Below are positions 37,713-45,919 of a DNA stretch of 64,000 nucleotides, in pieces. Positions within the stretch are counted from its first letter, which is position 1; each line of letters begins with the position of its first letter. The notes beneath the pieces were generated by a model that was not told the origin of the DNA, did not search any database, and saw only the letters and a program-made list of their open reading frames with translations. Source of the DNA: Erwinia sp. HDF1-3R (GTDB taxonomy: Bacteria > Pseudomonadota > Gammaproteobacteria > Enterobacterales > Enterobacteriaceae). The position numbers and the translations under genes are program-made. Location of the stretch: assembly GCF_039621855.1 (NCBI RefSeq), contig NZ_CP155071.1, forward strand, positions 1,116,001 to 1,180,000, given 5' to 3'.

Positions 37713-37917
37713 GGGGGAGCATCCCTGCGCTTGCCGGGCGTCCTCACGCCACGCTTCGCGTGGTGCCTTTGGCTCCGACTCCAGGCCGGACGGCCCGGTC
37801 GCGAGCGGGCGTCCCTGCCCGCCGCTCCCTGAGTGCAGCATCCCTGCTGCCCTCGCCTGGCCTTCCGTCTGCGCCGCAGCGCTGCGGATTGCCCGTCAAG
37901 CGCAGGGATGCTCCCCC
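37713..37917. repeat. 205-bp palindromic-end element, family 2, copy a
   Basis: Bounded by perfect 21-nt inverted arms (37713-37733 and 37897-37917, outer end GGGGGAGCATCCC). The interior is a chain of hairpins: CCACGC-TTC-GCGTGG, GCGGGCG-TCCC-TGCCCGC and GCAGCA-TCCC-TGCTGC. Related copies lie at 38321 (truncated) and 41618 (inverted). Not coding. Confidence 0.85.
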
Positions 37918-37929
37918 TCTCTGGCTTCC

Positions 37930-38139
37930 GAGCGGCTTTGAGTAAAACCATTTAACTTCAGGCAGGCTTCTGAGTGGCTTTGAGTAAAACTATTTAACTT
38001 CAGGCAGGCTTCCGAGCGGCTTTGAGTAAAACCATTTAACTTCAGGCAGGCTTCCGAGCGGCTTTGAGTAAAACCATTTAACTTTAGGCAGGCTTCTGAG
38101 TGGCTTTGAGTAAAACCATTTAACTTCAGGCAGGCTTCT
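37930..38139. repeat. Five tandem 42-bp repeats
   Basis: Units start at 37930, 37972, 38014, 38056 and 38098, with a partial sixth at 38140. The unit begins GAGCGGCTTTGAGTAAAACC and differs by single bases between copies. Its core appears inverted at 41588-41603. Confidence 0.9.
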
Positions 38140-38320
38140 GAGCGGCTTTGTGGGCGATCCTTGATTTACCCGTCTGAATCGCTATTAGTGCACCAGTTTG
38201 TCTGGCCGCAGAAATGTAAACGACTTCCAGTTATGTCCTGTTCTCACGCATGAAAGAGCCGCTTTAAGCACATCAAAGCCGCTTTTCCCTGTTACCTGTC
38301 AGTGTCACTGAATATGGCCG

Positions 38321-38503
38321 CCGGGCATCCTCTCGCCACGCGTTGCGTGGTGTCTTTGGCTTCGATTCCTGGCCGAACGGCCCAGTCGCTAGCGGGCGTC
38401 CTGCCCGCCGCTCCCTGAGTGCAGCATCCCTGCTGCCCTCACCTGGCCCTCCATCTGTGCCGCAGCGCTGTGGAGTGCCCGTCAAGCGCAGGGATGCTCC
38501 CCC
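38321..38503. repeat. Family 2 element, copy b (5'-truncated)
   Basis: Matches the interior and 3' arm of copy a (arm 38483-38503 identical to 37897-37917) but lacks the 5' arm. The internal hairpins are retained (GCGGGCG-TCC-TGCCCGC, GCAGCA-TCCC-TGCTGC). Confidence 0.8.
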
Positions 38504-38800
38504 TCTCTGGCTTCTTAGTTGCTTTAAGGCACATCCGTTTTCCTGTTTGCATGATTTTTAAATACATCTGTCCGCTTTCAAACCTGCCGAAGGACTTCCC
38601 GTTCCTGCCGGAACCGAATTATTCGAAGCCAGGACGATGCAAAGAAGATAGGTGGGCAGATATCGGGTGTTTTGCTCGCCTGCCACCGGTGACTACCCGG
38701 GTATGTGATGAGAGTCAGGGCTGAAGGTGGCCTCAATGACTGCTTAATTTATTGAAAATAAAGGGAGTATTAAATTTATTTGTTTTACCAGAATTTGACG
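38504..38800. other. Spacer between repeats and the hydrolase promoter
   Basis: I see no supported gene. GC content falls from the repeat side toward the AT-rich promoter region of the alpha/beta hydrolase. Confidence 0.45.
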
Positions 38801-38829
38801 TTGCATATGGAAGTGATCATTTCCATAAT
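38801..38829 (+). promoter_or_regulatory. Likely sigma-70 promoter of the alpha/beta hydrolase gene
   Basis: TTGCAT, 17 bp, CATAAT lies 87 bp before the start codon and is covered by the first operator palindrome. Confidence 0.5.
38806..38827. promoter_or_regulatory. Operator palindrome 1 (TATGGAA-N8-TTCCATA)
   Basis: A 22-bp inverted repeat with an almost fully symmetrical centre (GTGATCAT). It overlaps the proposed promoter. The pattern is typical of TetR- or LacI-size dimeric repressors. Confidence 0.65.
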
Positions 38830-38838
38830 AAGCGTTAA

Positions 38839-38860
38839 TATGGAAACGATTACTTCCATA
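38839..38860. promoter_or_regulatory. Operator palindrome 2 (TATGGAA-N8-TTCCATA)
   Basis: Arms identical to palindrome 1, centre ACGATTAC, centred 33 bp downstream, about three helical turns. Two in-phase sites suggest cooperative binding of one repressor. No regulator gene is adjacent. Confidence 0.65.
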
Positions 38861-38915
38861 CTGGTCGGCGTCAGAGCTAAGGTTTGAAAGGCCATTAAAT
38901 AACCCGGAGGATCAC

Positions 38916-39812
38916 ATGGTAGATCATGCATTTAATACAGAATTAACGCGGCTGTCAGGTTTCCAGCATCAATTTGAAACGGTACGCGGCGTACGTCTTC
39001 ACTTCGTTGAGTCCGGCAATCCACATGGCGATACGCTGGTTCTGCTGGCGGGGTATCCTGAGAGCTGGTATTCCTGGCGCAAAGTCATGCCGTTGCTGGC
39101 TGAGAAATTTCGCCTGATTGCCATTGATTTACCGGGCCAGGGCGATTCAGATAAGCCGACTGACGGCTACGATACTGAGACCGTAGCCCGTTATGTACAC
39201 GGGCTGCTTTCGCAGAGAGGCATCACGCATTATGGTCTGGTTGCGCACGATGTTGGCGCGTGGGTGGCATTTCCTTATGCGGCAATGTATCAGAATGAAC
39301 TCTCCGGGCTGGTACTGATGGATGCCGGGATTCCGGGTGTTACTCTGCCAGAAATGCTGCCCGCAGCGCCGGATCGTTCATGGAAAACGTGGCATTTTTC
39401 CTTCCATATGTTGCCTGACTTACCCGAAGCGCTTATTGCGGGGAAAGAGCGGGTCTATCTCGACTGGTTTCTACGCAGAAAAACGGCCAATCCCTTTAGT
39501 TTTAGCGAAGAGGATCTTGATGAGTACGAGCGTATTTTCACCCTGCCGGGTGCCCTGCGCGCCGGGCTGGCTTTCTATCGTTCTGCCGCTCATTCCGCAG
39601 ATCAGAATAAGGTGCTGGCTGCGGGTGGGAAGCTGACCGTTCCGCTACTGGCGTTGAGCGCCGATCAGGGTTCGATTCCCGATATGAGCGTGCCGCTTAG
39701 CCCTTTTTTCGCCAATGTAGAAGGGAAAACCATTAGCCGCTGTGGTCACTTTATTCAGGAGGAGCAGCCGGTTGCCGCTGCCGCTGAGATAAAAAGTTTT
39801 TTTACCTCATAG
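38916..39812 (+). CDS. Alpha/beta hydrolase (epoxide hydrolase/haloalkane dehalogenase-like)
   Basis: A 298-residue cytoplasmic alpha/beta-fold enzyme. The nucleophile elbow reads VAHDVGAW with Asp112 as nucleophile, the sign of epoxide hydrolases and dehalogenases. DLPGQGDSDKP is the usual following loop and His278 (CGHFIQEE) the catalytic base. The oxyanion motif is AGYPESWYSW, with Ala replacing the His of HGxP. CGGAGGAT precedes the ATG. The gene is alone, flanked by GC-rich repeats, and controlled by two TATGGAA palindromes. Confidence 0.82.
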   Translation: MVDHAFNTELTRLSGFQHQFETVRGVRLHFVESGNPHGDTLVLLAGYPESWYSWRKVMPLLAEKFRLIAIDLPGQGDSDKPTDGYDTETVARYVHGLLSQRGITHYGLVAHDVGAWVAFPYAAMYQNELSGLVLMDAGIPGVTLPEMLPAAPDRSWKTWHFSFHMLPDLPEALIAGKERVYLDWFLRRKTANPFSFSEEDLDEYERIFTLPGALRAGLAFYRSAAHSADQNKVLAAGGKLTVPLLALSADQGSIPDMSVPLSPFFANVEGKTISRCGHFIQEEQPVAAAAEIKSFFTS

Positions 39813-39910
39813 CCTGGCGTTGTTACCGAAAGCGTCTTAGCCGAAAGTCTCCTCGTGGGGTACAGAGACCCGGTGCGGTAAAGGCCTGGTGATCAGCTGC
39901 TGGTGGTGCC

Positions 39911-40074
39911 CGGTGCTGCACAGCCCTGGGGGGGCGCCTACGGGTGGGGCCCGGTGCTGCACAGCCCTGGGGGGGCGCCTACGGGTGGGGCCCGGTGCTG
40001 CACAGCCCTGGGGGGGCGCCTACGGGTGGGGCCCGATGCTGCACAGGCCTGGGGTGTCGCCTACGAGTGGGGCC
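39911..40074. repeat. Four tandem 41-bp repeats
   Basis: Units start at 39911, 39952, 39993 and 40034; the first three are identical (CGGTGCTGCACAGCCCTGGG start) and the fourth diverges slightly. They lead directly into family 3 element a. Not coding. Confidence 0.88.
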
Positions 40075-40254
40075 CGGTGCCTGGCGGTCCTCGCGCCGCG
40101 CGTGGCGCGGTTCCTTCGCTTCGTTCGTCGACCTTTCGGACCGGGCATGACGTGACATCCCTGTCCCGGCATGCCCTTGTGCCAGCATCCCTGCTGGCCC
40201 ATCCGGGTCTTCCTCACTGCGCTCAGCGCTGCGGAATGCCTGTCACCGGGCCCC
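40069..40254. repeat. Family 3 palindromic-end element, copy a
   Basis: Inverted ends GGGGCCCGGTG/CACCGGGCCCC. The interior contains GCGCCGCGCGTGGCGCGG, GACA-TCCC-TGTC and GCCAGCA-TCCC-TGCTGGC. It has the same order of parts as family 2 (basal hairpin, TCCC hairpins, CGCTGCGG near the 3' end), so the families are probably related. Confidence 0.82.
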
Positions 40255-40565
40255 ACCCGTCTGCTCTTTTTGCATTGTGCTGGCTGCGGGTAAGGGCGGT
40301 TTCCGGGGTTACAGGCGATTCTTTGGCAGGTTTAAAGCAAAGAGAACTCTGCAAATAAGACAACCTCCGTGCCAAAGCCTCAGGGCCGTAGCCCGGGGGT
40401 TGCGCACGGTGCGCTAAAGGCTCAGTGCTGTCGCCTGCGGGTTGTGCCTGATGCTGTATGGCCCTGGATGCCATATGTGGATGGAGCCTGATACGGCAAA
40501 GATCCGGGGTGTCGCCAGCGGATGGTGCCCGGCTGGCTAAAGTCTGGTGCCGTCGCCAACGGATG

Positions 40566-40752
40566 GTGCCCGGTGCCTGGCGGTCCTCACGCCGCGCTTC
40601 GCCCGGTTCCTTCGCTCCGCTCGTCGACCTTTCGGACCGGGCATGACGTGACATCCCTGTCCCGGCATGCCCTTGTGCCAGCATCCCTGCTGGCCCATCC
40701 GGGTTTTCCTCTCTGCACTCAGCGCTGCGGAATGCCAGGCACCGGGCCCCAC
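40566..40752. repeat. Family 3 palindromic-end element, copy b
   Basis: Ends GTGCCCGGTGCCTGG and CCAGGCACCGGGCC. The interior is nearly the same as copy a, with the TCCC hairpins intact. Confidence 0.82.
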
Positions 40753-41028
40753 CCGCCGGCTTATTGCATTGTGCTGGCTGCGGTTAAGGGCGATTCCGGG
40801 GGGTTACATAAACTCTTTCGGCAGGTTTGTAAAACGGAAAGAAGTCTGCAAAAAAACAAGAAAACTCCTCTGCTAAAGGCTCAGTGCCGTCGCCAGCTGG
40901 TCGTATCTGGTATTCGGGAGATCTGGCGAATATTGCCTGTGTATTGAGCCCATAGCTGTAAGGGCAGGGGTGGTCGCCTACCGGTGGGGCCCTGTGCTGC
41001 ACAGGCCTGGGGTGGTCGCCTACGGTTG

Positions 41029-41218
41029 GTGCCCGGTGCCTGGCGGTCCTCGCGCCGCGCGTGGCGCGGTGCCTTCGCTCCGCTCGTCGACCTTTCGGAG
41101 CGGGCATGACGGGACATCCCTGTCCCGGCATGCCCTTGTGCCAGCCTCCCTGCTGGCCCATCCGGGTCTTCCTCCCTGCGCTCAGCGCTGCGGATTGCCT
41201 GTCACCGGGCCCCACCCG
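41029..41218. repeat. Family 3 palindromic-end element, copy c
   Basis: Third copy. The first TCCC hairpin has a longer stem here (CGGGACA-TCCC-TGTCCCG); the second has a changed loop (GCCAGC-CTCCCT-GCTGGC). Confidence 0.82.
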
Positions 41219-41239
41219 TCGGCTTATTGCATTGTGCTG

Positions 41240-41489
41240 GCTGCGGGTAAGGGCGGTGTCGGAGATTCCCGGAAACTCTTCGCCAGATATGAATGCGTAC
41301 AGGAAATATGCAATGACCAAAATAGTTGGGATATGAAGAAAATCAGAAGACTGGGAATGCACAGTTTATTGTGACTGGTTTTTTCGTGGTGCAGATAAAT
41401 GACCTGAATAGCGGCACCAAAAACTAAATCGAAAAGTGAGCCGAATCCTGCCCGAGAGCAAACCTTAACGGGGATAGGCTATGAAATCT
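41240..41489. other. Spacer between repeat families
   Basis: Unique, lower-GC sequence without a supported gene. Confidence 0.4.
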
Positions 41490-41603
41490 GCGGACAGATA
41501 AACGTTTTTACCGGAGTAGCTCAGCAGCCCGCGGACAGATAAACGGTTTTACCGGAGCAGCTCAGCAGCCCGCGGACAGATAAACGGTTTTACTCAAAGC
41601 GGC
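41490..41603. repeat. Tandem 41-bp repeats joined to an inverted fragment of the 42-bp repeat
   Basis: Units start at 41490, 41531 and 41572 (GCGGACAGATAAACG start). The third is cut short and continues as GGTTTTACTCAAAGCGGC, the reverse complement of the core of the 42-bp repeat at 37930. Confidence 0.8.
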
Positions 41604-41617
41604 CCGGAAGCCTGAGA

Positions 41618-41822
41618 GGTGGATAATCCCTGCGGGTGACGGGTAATCCGCAGCGCTGCGGCGAAGACGGAAGGCCAGGCGAGGGCAGCAGGGATGCTGC
41701 ACTCAGGGAGCGGCGGGCAGGGATGCCCGCTCGCGACCGGGCCGTCCGGCCTGGAGCCGGAGCCAAAGGCACCAGGCAAAGCCTGGCGCGAGGACGCCCG
41801 GCACCCGCAGGGATTATCCACC
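41618..41822. repeat. 205-bp element, family 2, copy c (inverted)
   Basis: Same length and parts as copy a but reversed. Perfect 21-nt arms at 41618-41638 and 41802-41822. Compared with copy a the 5' arm differs at positions 3, 7, 8, 18 and 19, and each change is matched in the opposite arm. A lone further arm copy lies at 41908-41928. Confidence 0.85.
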
Positions 41823-42042
41823 GGCACAGCAGAAATTGCAGCCGACACAACCAACCGGCAAACGTCGAAACTGTCCACCAGGCAAAACCTGTAGCTGCGA
41901 CGCCCGTCACCCGCTGGGATTATCCACCGGCCCCCCGAAACGAGTTATTTTTGTTTGCTTTTGTTTTAACCTTTTCACTGGGAGTTCAGTCACGTTCCCC
42001 TAAACCAGAGTCTCATATTCTTTTGTGCACGCAGAGGTGGCC

Positions 42043-43254
42043 ATGTTTACTGAAGAAAGACGAAATCAAATTCTGGCGTGGCTCGATGAGCAGGAGCGCG
42101 TCACGGTGAACGGACTGGCCAGCGCGCTGGGGGTGACAAAAGAAACCATCCGCACGGATCTCAATACGCTGGCCCGTCAGGGGCTGATCCAGCGCTGTCA
42201 CGGCGGCGCAATCATTATCCGACGCAACATGCAGGCACGTCTAATCAGTGAAACGGGCGGCGATTTTGAAGTGCTGCTCCAGCGCCTGGAAGGGCGCAGG
42301 CAGCAGCGACCAGTACAACCCAGGGGAAAAAAGATGCGCGGCAAGGTGTGTATTTTAGGATCGTTTAACGTGGATATCGTTGCCCGGGTGGCGCGTTTTC
42401 CCAAAGGCGGAGAATCGCTGCTGGCATCAGGCAGCACGCTCGGGCCGGGCGGCAAAGGGGCGAATCAGGCCATGGCGGCCAGCCGGGCCGGTGCACGCGT
42501 GCATTTTGTTTCCAAAGTCGGCACGGACCAGTTCAGCCAGTTTGCCTTTGACCACCTTTCCGCGTCGGATATTCACTCCTTTAAGCTGTATCAGACCGCT
42601 GATGAACCCACCGGCAGCGCAATCATTTACGTCTCGCAGGAAAACGGCGAAAACATGATTGCCATCTACTCGGGAGCGAATAAAACCCTGACGGACGGTG
42701 AGATCGCCGAGATGACACCCGAACTGTCTCAGTCCGATGTGCTGCTGGTCCAGCTGGAGAACAACTTCTCCGCCACGCTTAACGCTATCAAGCTGGCCCA
42801 CACCCTCGGCGTGCGGGTGATTATGAATCCGGCCCCTTTTTCAAACGATGTGCTGGCCTGCCTGGAATATATCGACGTGATTACCCCAAACGAAACCGAG
42901 GCATCGCTGCTCTCCGGCGTCGAAGTGGTGGATGTCGACAGCGCCAGGGAAGCGGCGCTGGCTATCGTGCGCCTCGGCGCTAAGCGCGTGATCATCACCA
43001 TGGGATCGCGCGGCGCGCTGATCTGTGAGGATCAGCATTTCCAGCATATTCCCGCTTTCCCGGCGGTCAGCGTGGATACCACCGGTGCAGGCGATGCCTT
43101 TAACGGGGCTTTCGCCGCAGCGCTGGCGGCGGGGGAGAGCATCACCCAGGCCGCCACGCGGGCATCAGCTTTCGCGTCGCTGGCCGTGGAGCGGGAAGGT
43201 GCTTCTAATATGCCAGACCGGGAGCAGGTCGCCGCCCGTCTGAATCAACGCTGA
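42043..43254 (+). CDS. DeoR-type HTH fused to ribokinase (PfkB) family kinase
   Basis: A 403-residue fusion. Residues 1-60 are a DeoR winged helix (RRNQILAWLDEQ, VNGLASALGVTKETIRTDLN, HGG). After a linker, residues about 100-400 form a PfkB sugar kinase with ILGSFNVDIV, GPGGKGANQA (134-143), ITPNETEASLL and DTTGAGDAFNG, whose Asp is the catalytic base. GAGGTGG supports the ATG at 42043. It may phosphorylate a pentose-like sugar and sense it to control the following genes (a lyase and an MFS importer). Confidence 0.85.
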   Translation: MFTEERRNQILAWLDEQERVTVNGLASALGVTKETIRTDLNTLARQGLIQRCHGGAIIIRRNMQARLISETGGDFEVLLQRLEGRRQQRPVQPRGKKMRGKVCILGSFNVDIVARVARFPKGGESLLASGSTLGPGGKGANQAMAASRAGARVHFVSKVGTDQFSQFAFDHLSASDIHSFKLYQTADEPTGSAIIYVSQENGENMIAIYSGANKTLTDGEIAEMTPELSQSDVLLVQLENNFSATLNAIKLAHTLGVRVIMNPAPFSNDVLACLEYIDVITPNETEASLLSGVEVVDVDSAREAALAIVRLGAKRVIITMGSRGALICEDQHFQHIPAFPAVSVDTTGAGDAFNGAFAAALAAGESITQAATRASAFASLAVEREGASNMPDREQVAARLNQR

Positions 43255-43301
43255 AACCAGGTATTTATCACAGCGGCAAAGGCTGCTGGCAGGAGAAAAT
43301 A

Positions 43302-44225
43302 ATGAAAAAAATTGAAGGCATTGTGCCGGTGATGTTGACGCCGTTTACCCCGGATAACCAGATTGACTACCCGGGGATGACAAAACTGATTGAGTGGTAC
43401 CTGACCCAGGGGGTGGATGCGCTATTTGCCGTGTGCCAGTCGAGTGAAATGCAGGCGCTGTCGCTGGCCGAGCGGGTTGAGCTGGCGCAGTTTGTCGTCG
43501 CACAGGTGAAGGGACGGGTGCCGGTTATCGCTTCCGGCCATATCAGTGATGATATCGCCAGGCAAAAAGAGGAGCTGCTGGCGATGTCCCGTACCGGGAT
43601 AGATGCCCTGGTACTGGTGACCAACCACCTTGATCCGCAAAATCAGGGCAGGGACGTTTTTTATCAGACCATCAATACCCTGCTGGACGCGCTGCCCGCC
43701 GATCTGCCGCTGGGCCTGTATGAATGCCCGGCTCCATACCGTCGCCTGTTGAGTGATGAGGAGTTCCGTTTCTGTGCCGAAAGCGGTCGCTTTGTGGTGC
43801 TGAAAGACGTCAGCTGCGACCTGGAGACGGTAACCCGCCGCGTGGCGATGGCGGAAGGTACGCCGCTGGCGGTGATCAATGCCAATGCGGCCATTGCCTG
43901 GCCTGCCATTCAGGCAGGATCGAAAGGTTTCAGCGGCGTTTTCACCAACTTCCATCCTGAACTTTATCACTGGCTCTATCACCAGGGAGCCAGCCAGCCG
44001 GAAAAAGCCCATGAGCTGTCGCTGTTCCTCTCCCTCAGCGCGGTGACGGAAACCCTGGGCTACCCGAAAAATGCCAAGATCTGGCATCAGCGTCTCGGCA
44101 CCTTCGACAGTGAATACTGCCGGGTAAATAACGACAACGTACTGGAAAAATTCTGGGGACTTGGCGTGCTGCTGGAGCAGATCCAGCAGGGTACCTCGCT
44201 TTGGCAAAAGAAAATCGCGGAATAA
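43302..44225 (+). CDS. Dihydrodipicolinate synthase/N-acetylneuraminate lyase family protein
   Basis: A 307-residue class I aldolase-type TIM barrel. Lys168 (VVLKDVS) should form the Schiff base and Tyr140 (GLYECP) is the catalytic tyrosine. The usual GxTGE substrate loop is CQSSEMQAL (45-53), so the substrate differs from DapA. GGAG precedes the ATG, 47 bp after the kinase gene. Probably cleaves or condenses a keto-sugar acid in the same pathway. Confidence 0.85.
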   Translation: MKKIEGIVPVMLTPFTPDNQIDYPGMTKLIEWYLTQGVDALFAVCQSSEMQALSLAERVELAQFVVAQVKGRVPVIASGHISDDIARQKEELLAMSRTGIDALVLVTNHLDPQNQGRDVFYQTINTLLDALPADLPLGLYECPAPYRRLLSDEEFRFCAESGRFVVLKDVSCDLETVTRRVAMAEGTPLAVINANAAIAWPAIQAGSKGFSGVFTNFHPELYHWLYHQGASQPEKAHELSLFLSLSAVTETLGYPKNAKIWHQRLGTFDSEYCRVNNDNVLEKFWGLGVLLEQIQQGTSLWQKKIAE

Positions 44226-44234
44226 GCCGCGTAC

Positions 44235-44255
44235 GGGATGGCGCAAGGCCATCCC
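44235..44255. promoter_or_regulatory. Intra-operon hairpin
   Basis: GGGATGGC-GCAAG-GCCATCCC lies just after the lyase stop codon, without a T tail. It may stabilise the upstream mRNA or reduce read-through to the transporter. Confidence 0.45.
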
Positions 44256-44299
44256 TCTGATCCTGCTGCCCGCCAATAATAACGATACGGGGAACAATC

Positions 44300-44401
44300 A
44301 TGACTCTTTGCAACTGCAATGACCGGGCGAAAGAAAGACTCGCTTTTGATCCAAATAACACCCGCGCACCTCTTTGTCCATTTCGACAGGGAGATGCATG
44401 A
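44300..44401 (+). CDS. 33-codon leader ORF translationally coupled to the MFS gene
   Basis: ATG at 44300 with GGGGAA 5 bp upstream. The 33-residue peptide (start MTLCNCNDRAKERL) is rich in Cys and charged residues and ends TGA at 44399-44401, overlapping the MFS ATG by one base (TGATG). No family is recognised; this is a leader peptide or coupling cistron by inference. Confidence 0.45.
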   Translation: MTLCNCNDRAKERLAFDPNNTRAPLCPFRQGDA

Positions 44402-45714
44402 TGAAAGCAGATACCACCACCGTTATCAGTACATCCAGTGCTGCCCGCGCATCCTCCCCGGCGATGACGCAGGCGCCCGCCGTCAGCCGCTTACGCTGGG
44501 GCATTGTGATGATTCTGCTGCTGGCGGCGATCGTAAACTATCTCGATCGCGCTAACCTCAGTATTGCCAATACCACCATCGCCGCCGAGTTCGGCTTCTC
44601 GCAAACCGAGATGGGCCTGCTGCTGTCGGCCTTTCTGTGGCCCTATGCGCTGGCTAATCTCCCGGCTGGCTGGCTGGTCGACAGATACGGACCAAAGCGC
44701 ATGTTCGCCTGGGCGCTCTGCCTGTGGTCCAGCTTTACCGTGCTGGCTTCCTTCGTCAACAGCTACAGTTTCTTCTATGGCCTGCGTATGATGCTGGGCA
44801 TTTCAGAATCGCCGTTCTTTACCTCCGGCATTAAAATTACCCATCGCTGGTTTGGCGACCGCGAGCGTGGCCTGCCGACGGCGATTATCAACACCGGTTC
44901 ACAAATCGCCAACGCCATTGCACCGCCAATCCTAACCGTACTGCTGCTTACTCTGGGCTGGCGCGGCATGTTCGTGGCGATTGGCCTGATGGGGCTGCCG
45001 CTGCTGCTGGCCTGGTGGAAATTTTATCGCGATCCCGATGCGCGGGAAGATGCCCTGCTGCACGCCGGGCAGCGCAGCGTGGCACCGCCGGAAGAGCAGG
45101 TTCGCACCAGCTGGGGCGCACTTTTTCGCTTTCCCGCTACCTGGGCGATGGTCATTGGCAACTTCTCCATTATGTTCACCATCTGGGTCTATCTGACCTG
45201 GCTGCCGAGCTATCTGGAGAAATCGCTGGGCTTCAGCCTGAAAGCCACCGGCTGGATTGCCTCTATCCCGTTCTTTGCCGGGATCCTCGGCGTGCTGGTG
45301 GGCGGCATGCTCTCCGACCGTCTGGTGCGTCGCGGCGTGGCATCCATTACGTCGCGCAAGATCCCGATAGTATTGGGTGCGGCACTGGCGGCCTGCTTCG
45401 TTGCTCCTGTCCCCTTTGTGAACAGTACGCCGCTGGCGATTACCCTCCTGGCGCTGGGCTACTTTTTCTCACAAATGCCTCAGGGCGCGCTCTGGACGCT
45501 GGCGAGTGATATCGCACCGAAAGAGCAGGTGGCATCCCTGGGGGCTATTCAGAACTTTGGCGGGTTCCTCGGCGCGGCAATGGCACCGATTGTCACCGGC
45601 GTGATCCTGGATATGACCGGTAAATTCACCAACGTATTTTTACTCGGTGCCGTCTTACTTCTTATTGGCGCACTGAGCTACGGCCTGTTTGTCCGCCACC
45701 GCCTCCAGTCCTGA
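44401..45714 (+). CDS. MFS transporter, anion:cation symporter (sugar-acid) type
   Basis: A 437-residue, 12-helix permease of the ACS family, which includes the glucarate, galactonate and hexuronate carriers. Landmarks are NYLDRANLSIANTTIAAEFG in the first helix, WSLPAGWLVDRYGPKR-like loop (NLPAGWLVDRYGPKR), and ITHRWFGDRERGLPTA. AGGGAG lies 7 bp before ATG 44401; ATG 44398 is also possible. Last gene of the kinase-lyase operon; probably imports its sugar-acid substrate. Confidence 0.87.
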   Translation: MKADTTTVISTSSAARASSPAMTQAPAVSRLRWGIVMILLLAAIVNYLDRANLSIANTTIAAEFGFSQTEMGLLLSAFLWPYALANLPAGWLVDRYGPKRMFAWALCLWSSFTVLASFVNSYSFFYGLRMMLGISESPFFTSGIKITHRWFGDRERGLPTAIINTGSQIANAIAPPILTVLLLTLGWRGMFVAIGLMGLPLLLAWWKFYRDPDAREDALLHAGQRSVAPPEEQVRTSWGALFRFPATWAMVIGNFSIMFTIWVYLTWLPSYLEKSLGFSLKATGWIASIPFFAGILGVLVGGMLSDRLVRRGVASITSRKIPIVLGAALAACFVAPVPFVNSTPLAITLLALGYFFSQMPQGALWTLASDIAPKEQVASLGAIQNFGGFLGAAMAPIVTGVILDMTGKFTNVFLLGAVLLLIGALSYGLFVRHRLQS

Positions 45715-45740
45715 CCGGTAATCCTTACCCTGCAACAATA

Positions 45741-45772
45741 AATAGCGTTCGGTTTAAACACCGAACGCTATT
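45741..45772 (+). terminator. Intrinsic terminator-like hairpin
   Basis: AATAGCGTTCGGT/ACCGAACGCTATT, a perfect 13-bp stem with a TTAAAC loop, 27 bp after the MFS stop codon. Confidence 0.7.
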
Positions 45773-45919
45773 ATAGATAAACTGCGTCCGGCGATATGTG
45801 CAGGCGTTAAGGGCAATCCGAATCGCCCAGGCAGGATAACCTTTCTGTCATGTATGCCTGTACAGGTGCCATTGTGACGCGGGAAGTGCGGATATAATTT
45901 CAGTTGCGAGGAGCAGGTA

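Noticed and set aside
39889..41374. Frames of 60-190 codons in the family 3 repeats
   Set aside because: They change frame between copies and show no conserved protein; the DNA palindromes are conserved instead.
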